A DNA stretch of 64,000 bases from Streptomyces roseoverticillatus (GCF_000719265.1 NZ_JOFL01000023.1:1-64000), one strand, 5' to 3'. Positions 44,468 to 52,885 are shown, counted from the first letter of the stretch. Translations and numbers: made by a program. Notes: generated from the sequence alone by a model not told the origin.

Positions 44468-45610
44468 TCAGCCGCCGGATGTGTCGAGTTCGGCGTCGGC
44501 ACTGACGGCCGCACAGTCGTACGGGTCGTTCAGCCAGCCGTCCGGGAGCACCACGCGGTTGCGGCCCGACGTACGGCCACGGGGCCCGTCGGCGCCGGCG
44601 GGCCAGGGCTGGTCCAGGTCGAGCTCGCTCAAATGAGCGCCGAGCTCGTCCAGGGACGAGGCGACCGCCAGCTTCTTGCGCATCTCCGAGCCGACCGAGA
44701 AGCCCTTGGTGTACCAGGCCACGTGCTTGCGGAAGTCGATGACGCCGCGCTCCTCGCTCTCCAGCCACTCGCCGAGGAGCGTCGCGTGGCGCACCATCAC
44801 GCGGGCCGCCTCGCGCAGCGTGGGCGCGGCGGGGGCGCCGCCGCCCTCGAAGGCCGTGACGAGGTCGCCGAAGAGCCAGGGGCGCCCGAGGCAGCCGCGG
44901 CCGACGACGACGCCGTCGCAGCCGGTCTCGCGCATCATCCGCACGGCGTCCTCCGCCGACCAGATGTCGCCGTTTCCGAGCACGGGGATCTCCGGCACGG
45001 TCTCCTTCAGCCGGGCTATGGCCTCCCAGTCGGCGGTGCCGCCGTAGTGCTGGGCCGCCGTGCGGCCGTGCAGGGCGATGGCCGTGACGCCCTCCTCGAC
45101 GGCGATCCGGCCGGCGTCGAGGTAGGTGATGTGGTCCTCGTCGATGCCCTTGCGCATCTTCATGGTGACGGGGAGGGAGCCGGCGTTGCCGACGGCCTCG
45201 CGCAGGATCGAGCGGAGCAGGTTGCGCTTGTACGGGAGCGCCGAGCCGCCGCCCTTGCGGGTGACCTTGGGGACGGGGCAGCCGAAGTTGAGGTCGATGT
45301 GGTCGGCCAGGTCCTCGTCCACGATCATGCGGACGGCCTTGCCGACGGTGACCGGGTCGACGCCGTAGAGCTGGATCGACCGGGGCTTCTCGGTGCCGTC
45401 GAAGTGGATCAGACGCATGGTCTTGGCGTCGCGCTCGACCAGGGCCCGGGTGGTGATCATCTCGCTGACGAACAGCCCCTTGCCGCCCGAGAACTCTCGG
45501 CACAGCGTGCGGAAGGGTGCGTTCGTGATGCCCGCCATGGGGGCGAGGACCACCGGCGGCCACACGGTGTGCGGGCCGATCTGGAGCGGCGTGGCGGCGT
45601 CATGCGTCAT
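44468..45610 (-). CDS. dus: tRNA-dihydrouridine synthase
   Basis: 380 aa. FMN TIM-barrel: VVLAPMAGITNAPFRTLCRE at the N-terminus, catalytic Cys in IDLNFGCPVPKVTRKGGGSA, TMKMRKGID, ALHGRTAAQHYGG, VLGNGDIWSAEDA and VGRGCLGRPWLFGD. It reduces uridines in tRNA D-loops using NADPH. It resembles the DusB group. ATG at 45610 is the best match to the family start, though GGAG lies very close to it; a start at 45634 cannot be ruled out. Its promoter overlaps the MFS operator region. Confidence 0.93.
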   Translation of the reverse strand: MTHDAATPLQIGPHTVWPPVVLAPMAGITNAPFRTLCREFSGGKGLFVSEMITTRALVERDAKTMRLIHFDGTEKPRSIQLYGVDPVTVGKAVRMIVDEDLADHIDLNFGCPVPKVTRKGGGSALPYKRNLLRSILREAVGNAGSLPVTMKMRKGIDEDHITYLDAGRIAVEEGVTAIALHGRTAAQHYGGTADWEAIARLKETVPEIPVLGNGDIWSAEDAVRMMRETGCDGVVVGRGCLGRPWLFGDLVTAFEGGGAPAAPTLREAARVMVRHATLLGEWLESEERGVIDFRKHVAWYTKGFSVGSEMRKKLAVASSLDELGAHLSELDLDQPWPAGADGPRGRTSGRNRVVLPDGWLNDPYDCAAVSADAELDTSGG

Positions 45611-45642
45611 GGCTCCATTGTCGCGTACCGCCATGGAGCGTT

Positions 45643-45679
45643 TAGTTGTACTCTTTAAATCATTGGAGATGTACAACTA
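45643..45679. promoter_or_regulatory. Probable MarR operator of the MFS-MarR operon
   Basis: TAGTTGTAC (45643-45651) and GTACAACTA (45671-45679) are exact inverted copies separated by 19 bp of AT-rich DNA (TCTTTAAATCATTGGAGAT). It lies 34 bp before the MFS start and between it and the divergent dus gene. Confidence 0.65.
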
Positions 45680-45712
45680 TCTGTTGTGCGCCCGTACCCC
45701 AGGGGGTCCCCC

Positions 45713-47140
45713 GTGCCCGAGCTCTCCCGGCGCCGCCGGCTGCTGGTCCTCGCCATCTGTTGCACGAGTCTGCTGATGGTGAGCCTCGACAACACGATCC
45801 TGAACGTGGCGCTGCCGTCCATGCAGCGCGACCTGCACACCACCGTCCCCGGCCTGCAGTGGACGATCGACGCCTACACGCTCGTCCTGGCCTCGCTGCT
45901 GATGCTCGCCGGCTCGACCGCCGACCGGCTGGGCCGCCGGCGGGTCTTCCAGGCGGGGCTGGTGCTCTTCACCGCGGGGTCCGTGCTGTGCAGCCTGGCG
46001 CCGGGGCTCGGCTGGCTCGTCGCCTTCCGCATGGTGCAGGCCGTGGGCGGCTCGATGCTCAACCCCGTCGCCATGTCGATCATCACCAACACCTTCACCG
46101 ACCCGCGGGAGCGGGCCCGCGCGATAGGGGTGTGGGGCGGCGTCGTCGGCATCAGCATGGCGGCCGGGCCGGTCATCGGCGGGGCGCTCGTCGAGACCAC
46201 CGGCTGGCGGGCCATCTTCTGGATCAACCTGCCGGTGGGGCTGGCCGCGCTCGCGATGACCGCCCGGTACGTGCCCGAGTCGCGCGCGCCCAAGCCGCGC
46301 CGCCCCGACCCCGTCGGCCAGGCGCTGATGATCGTGCTGCTCGGCTCGCTCACGTACGGGATCATCGAGGGCTCCGCGGCGGGCTGGGCCTCGCCCCTCA
46401 TCCTCGGCTGCTTCGCCGCCGCCGGCTGCGCCCTGGCCGGGCTCGTCGCCTACGAGCGGCGGCGCGCCGAACCGCTGATCGAGCCGCGGCTCTTCCGGAG
46501 CGCGCCCTTCAGCGGGGCCACGGTGGTGGCGGTGAGCGCCTTCGCGGCGCTGGGCGGCTTCCTCTTCCTCAACACGCTGTACCTGCAGAACGACCGGGGC
46601 CTGTCCGCACTGGACGCCGGCCTGTACATGCTGCCCATGGCCGTGATGTGCCTGGTGTTCGCGCCGCTGTCGGGCCGGCTGGTGGGAGCCCGCGGGCCGC
46701 GGCTGCCGCTGGTGCTCGCGGGGGCGGCGATGACGGCGAGCGGCGTGCTCGTGGCGGCGAGCGGCGCGGGCACCTCCGCCGGCTCCTCCGGCCTGCTGCT
46801 GTTCTCCGCGTACGTCCTCTTCGGCATCGGCTTCGGCCTGGTGAACGCGCCCATCACCAACACCGCCGTCTCCGGTCTGCCGCGCTCCCGGGCCGGCGTC
46901 GCGGCCGCCGTCGCCTCGACCAGCCGGCAGGTCGGCAGCTCGCTGGGCGTCGCGGTGATCGGCGCGGCGGTCGCGGCGGGAATGCGGGAGACGGGCTGGT
47001 GGATCGTCACGGGCTGCGGCGCGGCCGTGCTCGTGGTCGGTACGATCACCACCGGCCGCTGGGCCGCCCGGACCGCCGAGCGGGCCGCGGCCCGGACCGG
47101 CCTCCCCTCCGAGCAGAGCAGGATCCCGGTGACACCATGA
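45713..47140 (+). CDS. MFS multidrug efflux transporter, DHA2 (14-helix) type
   Basis: 475 aa, about 14 transmembrane helices. Helix 1 carries CCTSLLMVSLDNTILNVALP; the loop motif A is AGSTADRLGRRRVFQAGLV; motif C is MAAGPVIGGALVETTGW. These are hallmarks of the EmrB/QacA group, proton-driven exporters of drugs or metabolites. A GTG at 45713 with AGGGGG 6 nt upstream was chosen. The stop overlaps the MarR start by 4 bp (ATGA). Repression by that MarR is likely. Confidence 0.93.
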   Translation: MPELSRRRRLLVLAICCTSLLMVSLDNTILNVALPSMQRDLHTTVPGLQWTIDAYTLVLASLLMLAGSTADRLGRRRVFQAGLVLFTAGSVLCSLAPGLGWLVAFRMVQAVGGSMLNPVAMSIITNTFTDPRERARAIGVWGGVVGISMAAGPVIGGALVETTGWRAIFWINLPVGLAALAMTARYVPESRAPKPRRPDPVGQALMIVLLGSLTYGIIEGSAAGWASPLILGCFAAAGCALAGLVAYERRRAEPLIEPRLFRSAPFSGATVVAVSAFAALGGFLFLNTLYLQNDRGLSALDAGLYMLPMAVMCLVFAPLSGRLVGARGPRLPLVLAGAAMTASGVLVAASGAGTSAGSSGLLLFSAYVLFGIGFGLVNAPITNTAVSGLPRSRAGVAAAVASTSRQVGSSLGVAVIGAAVAAGMRETGWWIVTGCGAAVLVVGTITTGRWAARTAERAAARTGLPSEQSRIPVTP

Positions 47141-47571
47141 CCGCGCACGACACGCACGCCGCTACGGCGGAGCGCGCCTGGGGCCAGCTGCGGGAGATCG
47201 TCCTCGGCGGCAACGAACGCCGCAAGGAGGTCGTCGACGCCCTCGGCATGAGCTTCTTCCGCATCAAGGCCCTGCGGCGCATCGCCCGCGGCCCCCTCAC
47301 CCTCCGCGAGCTGGCCGAGCAGCTGCTGACGGACCGCCCGTACGCGACGCTGGTCGTGGACGACCTGGCGGGCCGCGGCCTGGTGGAGCGCACCGCCAAC
47401 CCCGCCGACCGCCGCTCGAAGATCGTCTCGGTCACCCCGGCGGGCAAGGAGCTGGCGGCCCGGGCGGAGCGCATCCTGGGCACGCCGCCGCCGGCCCTGC
47501 TGGCGCTGCCGGCGGAGGACCTGGCGGAGCTGGAGCGGATCACCTCGCGGTTGGCGACCTACGGTTCGTGA
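47137..47571 (+). CDS. MarR-family transcriptional regulator
   Basis: 144 aa. Winged helix: FRIKALRRIARGPLTLRELA, EQLLTDRPYATLVVDDLAGR and GLVERTANPADRRSKIVSVT. The ADRRS wing is typical. It overlaps the MFS gene by 4 bp, so its level is tied to the transporter, and it probably acts on the palindrome at 45643-45679. A copy of the dispersed palindromic repeat follows its stop. Confidence 0.92.
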   Translation: MTAHDTHAATAERAWGQLREIVLGGNERRKEVVDALGMSFFRIKALRRIARGPLTLRELAEQLLTDRPYATLVVDDLAGRGLVERTANPADRRSKIVSVTPAGKELAARAERILGTPPPALLALPAEDLAELERITSRLATYGS

Positions 47572-47579
47572 GAGAACAG

Positions 47580-47705
47580 GTGGTTGCTGCGGCCACGTAG
47601 GCCGCCGGACCCTCGCCGTAGCAGTTGCTCACCGTAACGGCGGAAGAGAAACCGCCCGCCGCAACGGCGAGCAACCACGGCGTGGGAGACCGGCGGCGCC
47701 GGACC
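47580..47705. repeat. Dispersed palindromic repeat
   Basis: The outer right end GACCGGCGGCGCCGGACC is at 47688-47705. An inner pair of GTGGTTGCT (47580-47588) and AGCAACCAC (47670-47678) are exact inverses. CCGCCGCAACGGCGAGCAACC matches the inner arms of other copies. It lies between the convergent MarR and HTH-regulator genes. Confidence 0.7.
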
Positions 47706-47724
47706 ACCCCGGCCCGTAGAACGG

Positions 47725-48642
47725 CTACGCGCCCCGCGCGAGCGCGCTCAGCTTCTCCAGCCTCTCCCGCGTGACGTCGTCCGCCGGGGTGAGCGTGAGC
47801 AGCCGGCCGCCCGGGTGGGGGCCGGTCCACAGGCTGGTGATGTTGAGGCGGAGCTCGCCCACCTCCGGGTGGCGGTGGCCGCGCATCCGGGGCGACGTGA
47901 TCGGGGCGACCTCGTGGCGGGCCCAGATCATGCGGAACTCCGGGGAGGCCGCCAGCAGCTTGGCCAGGAAGCGCTCCCACGCCGGCTCCCCGAGGTGTTC
48001 CGCCATCGAGGCGCGGAACCTGGCCGCCATCGCGCGGGTCGTCTCCTCCAGGTCGGCGAGCGTCGCGCGGACCTCGGCGTTGGTGAACGCGAGCCACATG
48101 CAGTTGCGGTCCTCGCGGGGCAGCTTGTCGAGGTCGCACATGAGCGCGCTGTACGTGCGGTTGTAGGCGAGGAGGTCGTACCGCGAGTTCTGGATGACGG
48201 CGGGGAACGGCTCCAGCTGATCCAGCATCATCCGCAGGTCCGCGGAGACCCCCGGGCAGTCGGCCTCCGGCATCGGGTCGACCGCGTTGGCCAGCGCGAA
48301 GAGGTGGCTGCGCTCGCTGCGGTCGAGCTGCAGGGCGCGGGCGACGGCGTCCAGGACCTGCGGTGAGACCTTGATGTCGCGGGCCTGCTCCAGCCACGTG
48401 TACCAGGTGACGCCCACCGCGGCGAGGTGCGCCACCTCCTCCCGGCGCAGGCCGGGCGTGCGCCGCCGCGGCCCGCGCGGCAGGCCCGCCTGCTCGGGGG
48501 AGACGCGCTCGCGGCGGCTGCGCAGGAACGCGGCCAGCTCCCCGCGGCGGACGTCGTCGGCGGTGGGCGCGGAGGGGACGGGCATCGCGGAGGGGACGGG
48601 CGTGCGGGGAAGGGTCCGGGGCTCCTGCAGCATCGTGGTCAT
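47725..48642 (-). CDS. XRE/MmyB-type helix-turn-helix regulator
   Basis: 305 aa. The HTH near the N-terminus (ELAAFLRSRRERVSPEQAGL, TPGLRREEVAHLAAVGVTWY, TWLEQARDIKVSPQVLDAVA) has the signature of MmyB-domain activators. The C-terminal ligand domain begins FPAVIQNSRYDLLAYNRTYS and has a fatty-acid-type binding fold. The divergent MFS gene starts 101 bp away, with a clear palindrome between. GGAGG lies only 1 nt before the ATG at 48642 but 10 nt before the ATG three codons later, so translation may start at 48633. Confidence 0.9.
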   Translation of the reverse strand: MTTMLQEPRTLPRTPVPSAMPVPSAPTADDVRRGELAAFLRSRRERVSPEQAGLPRGPRRRTPGLRREEVAHLAAVGVTWYTWLEQARDIKVSPQVLDAVARALQLDRSERSHLFALANAVDPMPEADCPGVSADLRMMLDQLEPFPAVIQNSRYDLLAYNRTYSALMCDLDKLPREDRNCMWLAFTNAEVRATLADLEETTRAMAARFRASMAEHLGEPAWERFLAKLLAASPEFRMIWARHEVAPITSPRMRGHRHPEVGELRLNITSLWTGPHPGGRLLTLTPADDVTRERLEKLSALARGA

Positions 48643-48684
48643 GCCTCCAGCGTGCGCGAGGCCTGCGGCCTGTTCCAGGTAGTG

Positions 48685-48716
48685 CCGGTACCAGGATAAG
48701 GACGCTCTGGTACCGG
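48685..48716. promoter_or_regulatory. Inverted-repeat operator of HTH/MFS pair
   Basis: CCGGTACCAG (48685-48694) and CTGGTACCGG (48707-48716) are exact inverted copies with a 12-bp spacer GATAAGGACGCT. Each arm includes GGTACC. It lies between the divergent HTH regulator and MFS gene, the usual place for an MmyB-family regulator site. Confidence 0.7.
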
Positions 48717-48743
48717 GCTGGGCGAGCAGCCATTGTCGATCCT

Positions 48744-50219
48744 GTGAGCGATACCCGAACAACTCCCCCTGTCACCGAATCCGTTGCGACGCCCGCCGGA
48801 GGATCCCTCCGGCCCTCCTCCCCCGCCCTCACCCCCCTCGGCCTGTTCACCGTGCTGACCGGCGCGGCGCTGCCGATGATCGACTTCTTCATCGTCAACG
48901 TCGCCCTGCCCGCCATCGACCACGACCTGCACGCCGGCCCGGCCCTGCTGGAGATGGTCGTGGGCGGCTACGGGGTCGCCTACGCCGTGCTGCTGGTGCT
49001 CGGCGGGCGGCTGGGCGACATGGTGGGCAGGCGCCGGCTGTTTATGTGGGGCACGGCGGCGTTCGGCGTGACGTCGGTGGCGTGCGGCCTCGCGCCGGGA
49101 GCCTGGTGGCTGGTGGCCGCGCGCATCGCGCAGGGCGCGGCGTCCGCGCTGATGCTGCCGCAGGTGCTGGCGACGATCCAGGCCACGACGAGCGGGGCGG
49201 GCCGGGCCAGGGCGCTCAGCTTCTACAGCGGCACGTCCGGGATCTCCGCCTCGGTCGGCCAGGTGCTGGGCGGGGTGCTGGTCGCCGCGAACGTGGCCGG
49301 CACCGGCTGGCGGTCGATCTTCCTGGTGAACGCGCCGGTCGCGGCGGTCGCCCTGATCCTGGCCGCCCGCGCGGTGCCCGAGACCCGCTCCACGCACCCG
49401 ACGCGGGTGGACGGCCTGGGCACGGTGCTGCTGTCGCTGTCGCTGATCTCCTTGCTGGTGCCGCTGACGGAGGGCAGGGCGACGGGCTGGCCGGTGTGGT
49501 CGTGGGCGCTGCTGGTGGTCTTCCCGTTCGCGGCGGTGGCGTTCGCCGTCACGGAGCGGCGCCTGGAGCGGGCAGGACGGGCAGGGAAGGCCGGGCGGAC
49601 GCCGCTGGTGCCGCCGTCGCTGCTGCGGGTGCGGTCGGTGCGGACGGGGCTGGCCGTGGTGGTGCCGTTCTCGCTGGGCTGGGGCGGCTTCATGTTCGTC
49701 CTCGCGGTGGTGCTGCAGGAGGGGCTGCGGCTGGGCCCGCTGGCGGCGGGGCTGGCGCTGGTGCCGATGTGCGTGACGTTCTTCGCGGGCTCGCTGGCCG
49801 GGCCCCGGCTCTTCAGCCGGTACGGGCGGCGGGCCGTCACGGCCGGGGCGCTGATCCAGGGCGTGGGCCTGCTGGGGGTGGCCGCGGCCTTCTACTGGGG
49901 CTGGGAGGGGCGCGACATCTGGGGCCCGTGCGCGGCGATGGCCGTCCAGGGGCTGGGCCAGGGCCTGCTGCTGCCGCTGACGCTGCGGACGGTGCTGAGC
50001 GAGGTGCCGGTGGCGCAGGCGGGCGTGGGCAGCGGGGTCATGGTCACCACGCAGCAGTCGTTCATGGCGCTGGGCGTGGCCACGCTCGGGTCGCTGTTCC
50101 TGACGCTGTCGGAGTCGCTGGGCATGCGGGACGCGCTCGCCGTGACGCTGGGGGTGCAGGTGGTGGCGGTGGTGGCGTCGGCGCTGCTCACGCTGCGGAT
50201 GCCGCGTACGGAGGCCTGA
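48744..50219 (+). CDS. MFS efflux transporter, DHA2 type
   Basis: 491 aa, 14 transmembrane helices. GAALPMIDFFIVNVALPAID in helix 1, VLGGRLGDMVGRRRLFMWGT in the first cytosolic loop and SASVGQVLGGVLVAANVAGT in helix 5 follow the QacA pattern. The substrate is unknown. The start is GTG at 48744; no strong ribosome site is seen, so the mRNA leader may be very short. Probably under control of the divergent HTH regulator. Confidence 0.92.
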   Translation: MSDTRTTPPVTESVATPAGGSLRPSSPALTPLGLFTVLTGAALPMIDFFIVNVALPAIDHDLHAGPALLEMVVGGYGVAYAVLLVLGGRLGDMVGRRRLFMWGTAAFGVTSVACGLAPGAWWLVAARIAQGAASALMLPQVLATIQATTSGAGRARALSFYSGTSGISASVGQVLGGVLVAANVAGTGWRSIFLVNAPVAAVALILAARAVPETRSTHPTRVDGLGTVLLSLSLISLLVPLTEGRATGWPVWSWALLVVFPFAAVAFAVTERRLERAGRAGKAGRTPLVPPSLLRVRSVRTGLAVVVPFSLGWGGFMFVLAVVLQEGLRLGPLAAGLALVPMCVTFFAGSLAGPRLFSRYGRRAVTAGALIQGVGLLGVAAAFYWGWEGRDIWGPCAAMAVQGLGQGLLLPLTLRTVLSEVPVAQAGVGSGVMVTTQQSFMALGVATLGSLFLTLSESLGMRDALAVTLGVQVVAVVASALLTLRMPRTEA

Positions 50220-50251
50220 GCCGGGGCCCGGACCGGTGGGCCGACATGGGG

Positions 50252-50285
50252 ATGGACTGACAGATATTGAAATCTGTCAGTCCAT
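50252..50285. promoter_or_regulatory. Long perfect palindrome ahead of aldo-keto reductase
   Basis: ATGGACTGACAGAT (50252-50265) and ATCTGTCAGTCCAT (50272-50285) are exact 14-bp inverted copies separated by ATTGAA. The stretch is AT-richer than its surroundings and lies 33 bp after the MFS stop and 98 bp before the aldo-keto reductase start. Candidate operator of the reductase (TetR type); the TetR encoded at 51836 is a possible but not adjacent binder. Confidence 0.6.
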
Positions 50286-50383
50286 GTGTCACTCTTCAAG
50301 GGAGCCGCAATCCTGCTTACCCGCTTATGGGTGGATTGCACTGATATTTCCGCGTTTCCCGCCTCCCTCCCGAAGGAGCTCCC

Positions 50384-51388
50384 GTGCAGCACCGCACCCT
50401 CGGCACCACCGGCCCCCGGGTCTCCGCGCTCGGCCTCGGCGCGATGGGCATGTCCGCCCTCTACGGCGAAGCCGACCGCGCCGAGTCCATCGCCACGATC
50501 CACGCCGCCCTCGACGCCGGCGTCACCCTGATCGACACCGGCGACTTCTACGGCATGGGCCACAACGAACTGCTCATCGGCGAAGCCCTGCGCACCGCCG
50601 GCGAGGCGTCCCGCGCCAAGGCGCTCACCAGCGTCAAGTTCGGCGCCCTGCGCGACCCGGACGGCGGCTGGTCCGGCTACGACGGCCGCCCCGCCGCCGT
50701 GAAGAACTTCGCCGCCTACTCCCTGCAGCGCCTCGGCACCGACCACATCGACGTCTACCGCATCGCCCGCGTCGACCCCGACGTGCCGATCGAGGAGACC
50801 GTCGGCGCCATCGCCGAGCTCGTCGAGGCCGGCCACGTGCGCCACATCGGCCTCTCCGAGGTGGGCCCTGACACCCTGCGCCGGGCCGCGGCCGTCGCAC
50901 CCATCTCCGACCTGCAGATCGAGTACTCGCTGATCTCCCGCGGCATCGAGGACCGGATCCTGCCCACCGCGCGCGAGCTCGGCATCGGCGTCACCGCGTA
51001 CGGCGTGCTCTCGCGCGGCCTGATCAGCGGCCACTTCGACCGCGACCGGCAGCTCGGCGCGGGCGACTTCCGCGGCATGAGCCCGCGCTTCCAGGGCGAG
51101 AACCTCCAGCGCAACCTCGACCTCGTCGACGCCCTGCGCAAGGTCGCCGAGGGCAAGGGCGCGTCCGTCGCGCAGACCGCCATCGCCTGGGTCCTCACCC
51201 AGGGCGAGGACATCGTGCCCCTCGTCGGCGCCCGCCGCCGCGACCGCCTCACGGAGGCGCTCGGCGCGCTCGACCTGACCCTGGACGCGGCCGACCTCGC
51301 CGCGATCGAAGAGGCGGTCCCCGCCGGCGCCGCGTCCGGTGCGCGCTACCCGGAGTCCCAGATGGCCCACCTCGACAGCGAACGGTGA
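50384..51388 (+). CDS. Aldo/keto reductase
   Basis: 334 aa TIM-barrel enzyme. LIDTGDFYGMGHNELLIGEA gives the catalytic Asp and Tyr, and LTSVKFGALRDP gives Lys. At the usual His site the sequence is VYRIARVDPD, so His is replaced. NADPH binding is in the C-terminal QTAIAWVLTQGEDIVPLVGA and RDRLTEALGAL. It reduces aldehydes or ketones; the substrate is unknown. The GTG start follows GAAGGAGCTCCC. The long palindrome at 50252-50285 suggests tight control. Confidence 0.92.
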   Translation: MQHRTLGTTGPRVSALGLGAMGMSALYGEADRAESIATIHAALDAGVTLIDTGDFYGMGHNELLIGEALRTAGEASRAKALTSVKFGALRDPDGGWSGYDGRPAAVKNFAAYSLQRLGTDHIDVYRIARVDPDVPIEETVGAIAELVEAGHVRHIGLSEVGPDTLRRAAAVAPISDLQIEYSLISRGIEDRILPTARELGIGVTAYGVLSRGLISGHFDRDRQLGAGDFRGMSPRFQGENLQRNLDLVDALRKVAEGKGASVAQTAIAWVLTQGEDIVPLVGARRRDRLTEALGALDLTLDAADLAAIEEAVPAGAASGARYPESQMAHLDSER

Positions 51389-51432
51389 CGTGAGCCCTGC
51401 GGGCGGCTCCCGGACGGCCCCTGCCGGGGCCC

Positions 51433-51564
51433 GGTCCGGCACCGCCGGAATCCACCGCGGTGGGTTGCGCGCCGCGGCGGCGGAAGACCATTCCGCTTCC
51501 TGCCTCCGGGCAAGGAATCCCGCCGCGACGGCGAGAAGCCGGACGGCGCGTCCCGGCGGTGCCG
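51433..51564. repeat. Dispersed palindromic repeat, tandem copy 1
   Basis: The left end GGTCCGGCACCGCCGG is at 51433-51448 and the right end CCCGGCGGTGCCG is at 51552-51564. Inside are CCACCGCGGTGG, TTGCGCGCCGCGGCGGCGG and, in the right half, CCGCCGCGACGGCGAGAAG. Overall length 132 bp. Confidence 0.75.
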
Positions 51565-51584
51565 TGCAGCCCCGGCCCGAGGCC

Positions 51585-51732
51585 GGTCCGGCACCGCCGG
51601 GATCCACCGCGGTGGCTGCGCGCCGCGGCGGCGGAGGCAGAGAGGCACGGCCTCTCCCTGTTCCCTGCCGCAAGGCAGAAAGCCCGCGACGGCGCGCAAC
51701 CCCCACCGGAGGTGACCGGCGGTGCCCGGCCG
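51585..51732. repeat. Dispersed palindromic repeat, tandem copy 2
   Basis: The left end GGTCCGGCACCGCCGG is at 51585-51600, and the right end GACCGGCGGTGCCCGGCC begins at 51714. The internal order CCACCGCGGTGG, CTGCGCGCCGCGGCGGCGG, GACGGCGCGCAACC is the same as in copy 1, but the middle differs. It starts 20 bp after copy 1. The pair fills the gap between the aldo-keto reductase and TetR genes. Confidence 0.75.
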
Positions 51733-51835
51733 GCCGATGCGGCCACCGCCCCGCGCCCCCGGGGACCGGCCCGGTACCGTCCATATGGGCGCATCACCGG
51801 GACCGCCCGCCCCCAGCCGAAAGGTACGAGCCCGC

Positions 51836-52420
51836 ATGCCGCCCGAGCCGCTGACACCCGAGCGCATCCTCGAAGCCACCGAGGACGTGCTGCGCCGCTA
51901 CGGCCCCGCCAAGGCCACCGTGGTCGACGTCGCCCGCGCGCTGGGCGTCAGCCACGGCAGCGTCTACCGGCACTTCGGCAGCAAGGCCGCCCTGCGGGAG
52001 GCCGTCACGCAGCGCTGGCTGGACCTGTCGCACGCGGAGCTGTCGGCCGTCGCCGGCGCGGAGGGCCCCGCCGGGCCGCGCCTGCGCGCCTGGCTCACGG
52101 CACTGTTCGCCGCGAAGCGGCGCAAGGCGGGGGGCGACCCGGAGCTGTTCGCCACGTACATGGTTCTCGTGGGCGAGAACAGTGCCACCGTCGACCGGCA
52201 CATCGAGACGATGATCGGCCAGCTCGCGCAGATCGTGGAAAGCGGCACCCGCAGCGGCGAGTTCGCCACGACCGACCCCATGGGCACGGCCCGCGCCCTG
52301 TGGGACGCCACGAACCGCTTCCACGACCCCGCGTACGCCGCGGACTGGTCGCTCCCGGGGATCGACGCGGCGTTCGACGCGGTCTGCGACCTGGTGCTGC
52401 GCGGCTTGCGCCCGGCCTGA
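51836..52420 (+). CDS. TetR-family transcriptional regulator
   Basis: 194 aa. The N-terminal TetR HTH is ILEATEDVLRRYGPAKATVV, DVARALGVSHGSVYRHFGSK, AALREAV. The ligand domain (FAAKRRKAGGDPELFATYMV, TATSPMG-like FATTDPMGTARALWDATNRF) resembles the YjdC/TetR_C_7 group. ATG at 51836 with AAGG 10 nt upstream starts just before the HTH. It could control the aldo-keto reductase upstream through the palindrome at 50252; this is inference. Confidence 0.92.
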   Translation: MPPEPLTPERILEATEDVLRRYGPAKATVVDVARALGVSHGSVYRHFGSKAALREAVTQRWLDLSHAELSAVAGAEGPAGPRLRAWLTALFAAKRRKAGGDPELFATYMVLVGENSATVDRHIETMIGQLAQIVESGTRSGEFATTDPMGTARALWDATNRFHDPAYAADWSLPGIDAAFDAVCDLVLRGLRPA

Positions 52421-52427
52421 GCGGACC

Positions 52428-52784
52428 TCAATCGCCGGTAACCGCCGGGCGGGCTTCCTCGCGCGCGGCCGGGCGGTGGCCGAGAAGGGCCCGGCAGACG
52501 TGAGCGAGGCTGTTCACGTGCTCGGCGGCGGACCGCAGCCCCGCACCGGGTCCGTCGAGGAGCACGGCGCGGGCGCGGGCGAGCGTGAACCTTCGCATGG
52601 CCCAGTCCTTGCTCACGGGGCCCGGACAGGCGGTCTGCGCAGCGACGACGGGCAGCAGGGCGTGAATGTGCCGACGGAGGTCCGCTTCGAGCTCCTTGAG
52701 CTCGGTGTGCGTCGGAAGTACGGGAGTGTTGAGGGCGCGGTCGATGGTGCGGTTGATGTGATCGGCGTCGATGAGGTCGGGCAT
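52428..52784 (-). CDS. DUF6415 family protein
   Basis: 118 aa, helical, acidic to neutral. TELKELEADLRRHIHALLPV, MRRFTLARARAVLLDGPGAG, and LRSAAEHVNSLAHVCRALLG match DUF6415, a family described as natural-product-biosynthesis associated and found throughout Streptomyces. ATG at 52784 with GAGGAA upstream. It is convergent with TetR (7 bp between the stops) and divergent from the HTH-TPR gene, sharing a 188-bp promoter region with direct repeats. Function unknown. Confidence 0.78.
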   Translation of the reverse strand: MPDLIDADHINRTIDRALNTPVLPTHTELKELEADLRRHIHALLPVVAAQTACPGPVSKDWAMRRFTLARARAVLLDGPGAGLRSAAEHVNSLAHVCRALLGHRPAAREEARPAVTGD

Positions 52785-52855
52785 GGGGTTCCTCGCCGTT
52801 GGGTGGTGGGTGCTCAGCCTTGGTGAGAGCGTCTCGTTAGAGACCGTTCGATTCG

Positions 52856-52885
52856 AGGACTCTTGGAGGACGCTAGAAGGACTCT
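52856..52885. promoter_or_regulatory. Three direct repeats at 11-bp spacing
   Basis: AGGACTCT at 52856, AGGACGCT at 52867 and AGGACTCT at 52878 are spaced exactly 11 bp apart, and a weaker GGGACCTC follows at 52889. They lie on the same DNA face in the divergent DUF6415/HTH-TPR promoter region. GTCTC-GTTA-GAGAC at 52831-52844 is a separate small inverted repeat. The arrangement resembles sites of SARP-type activators. Confidence 0.5.
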
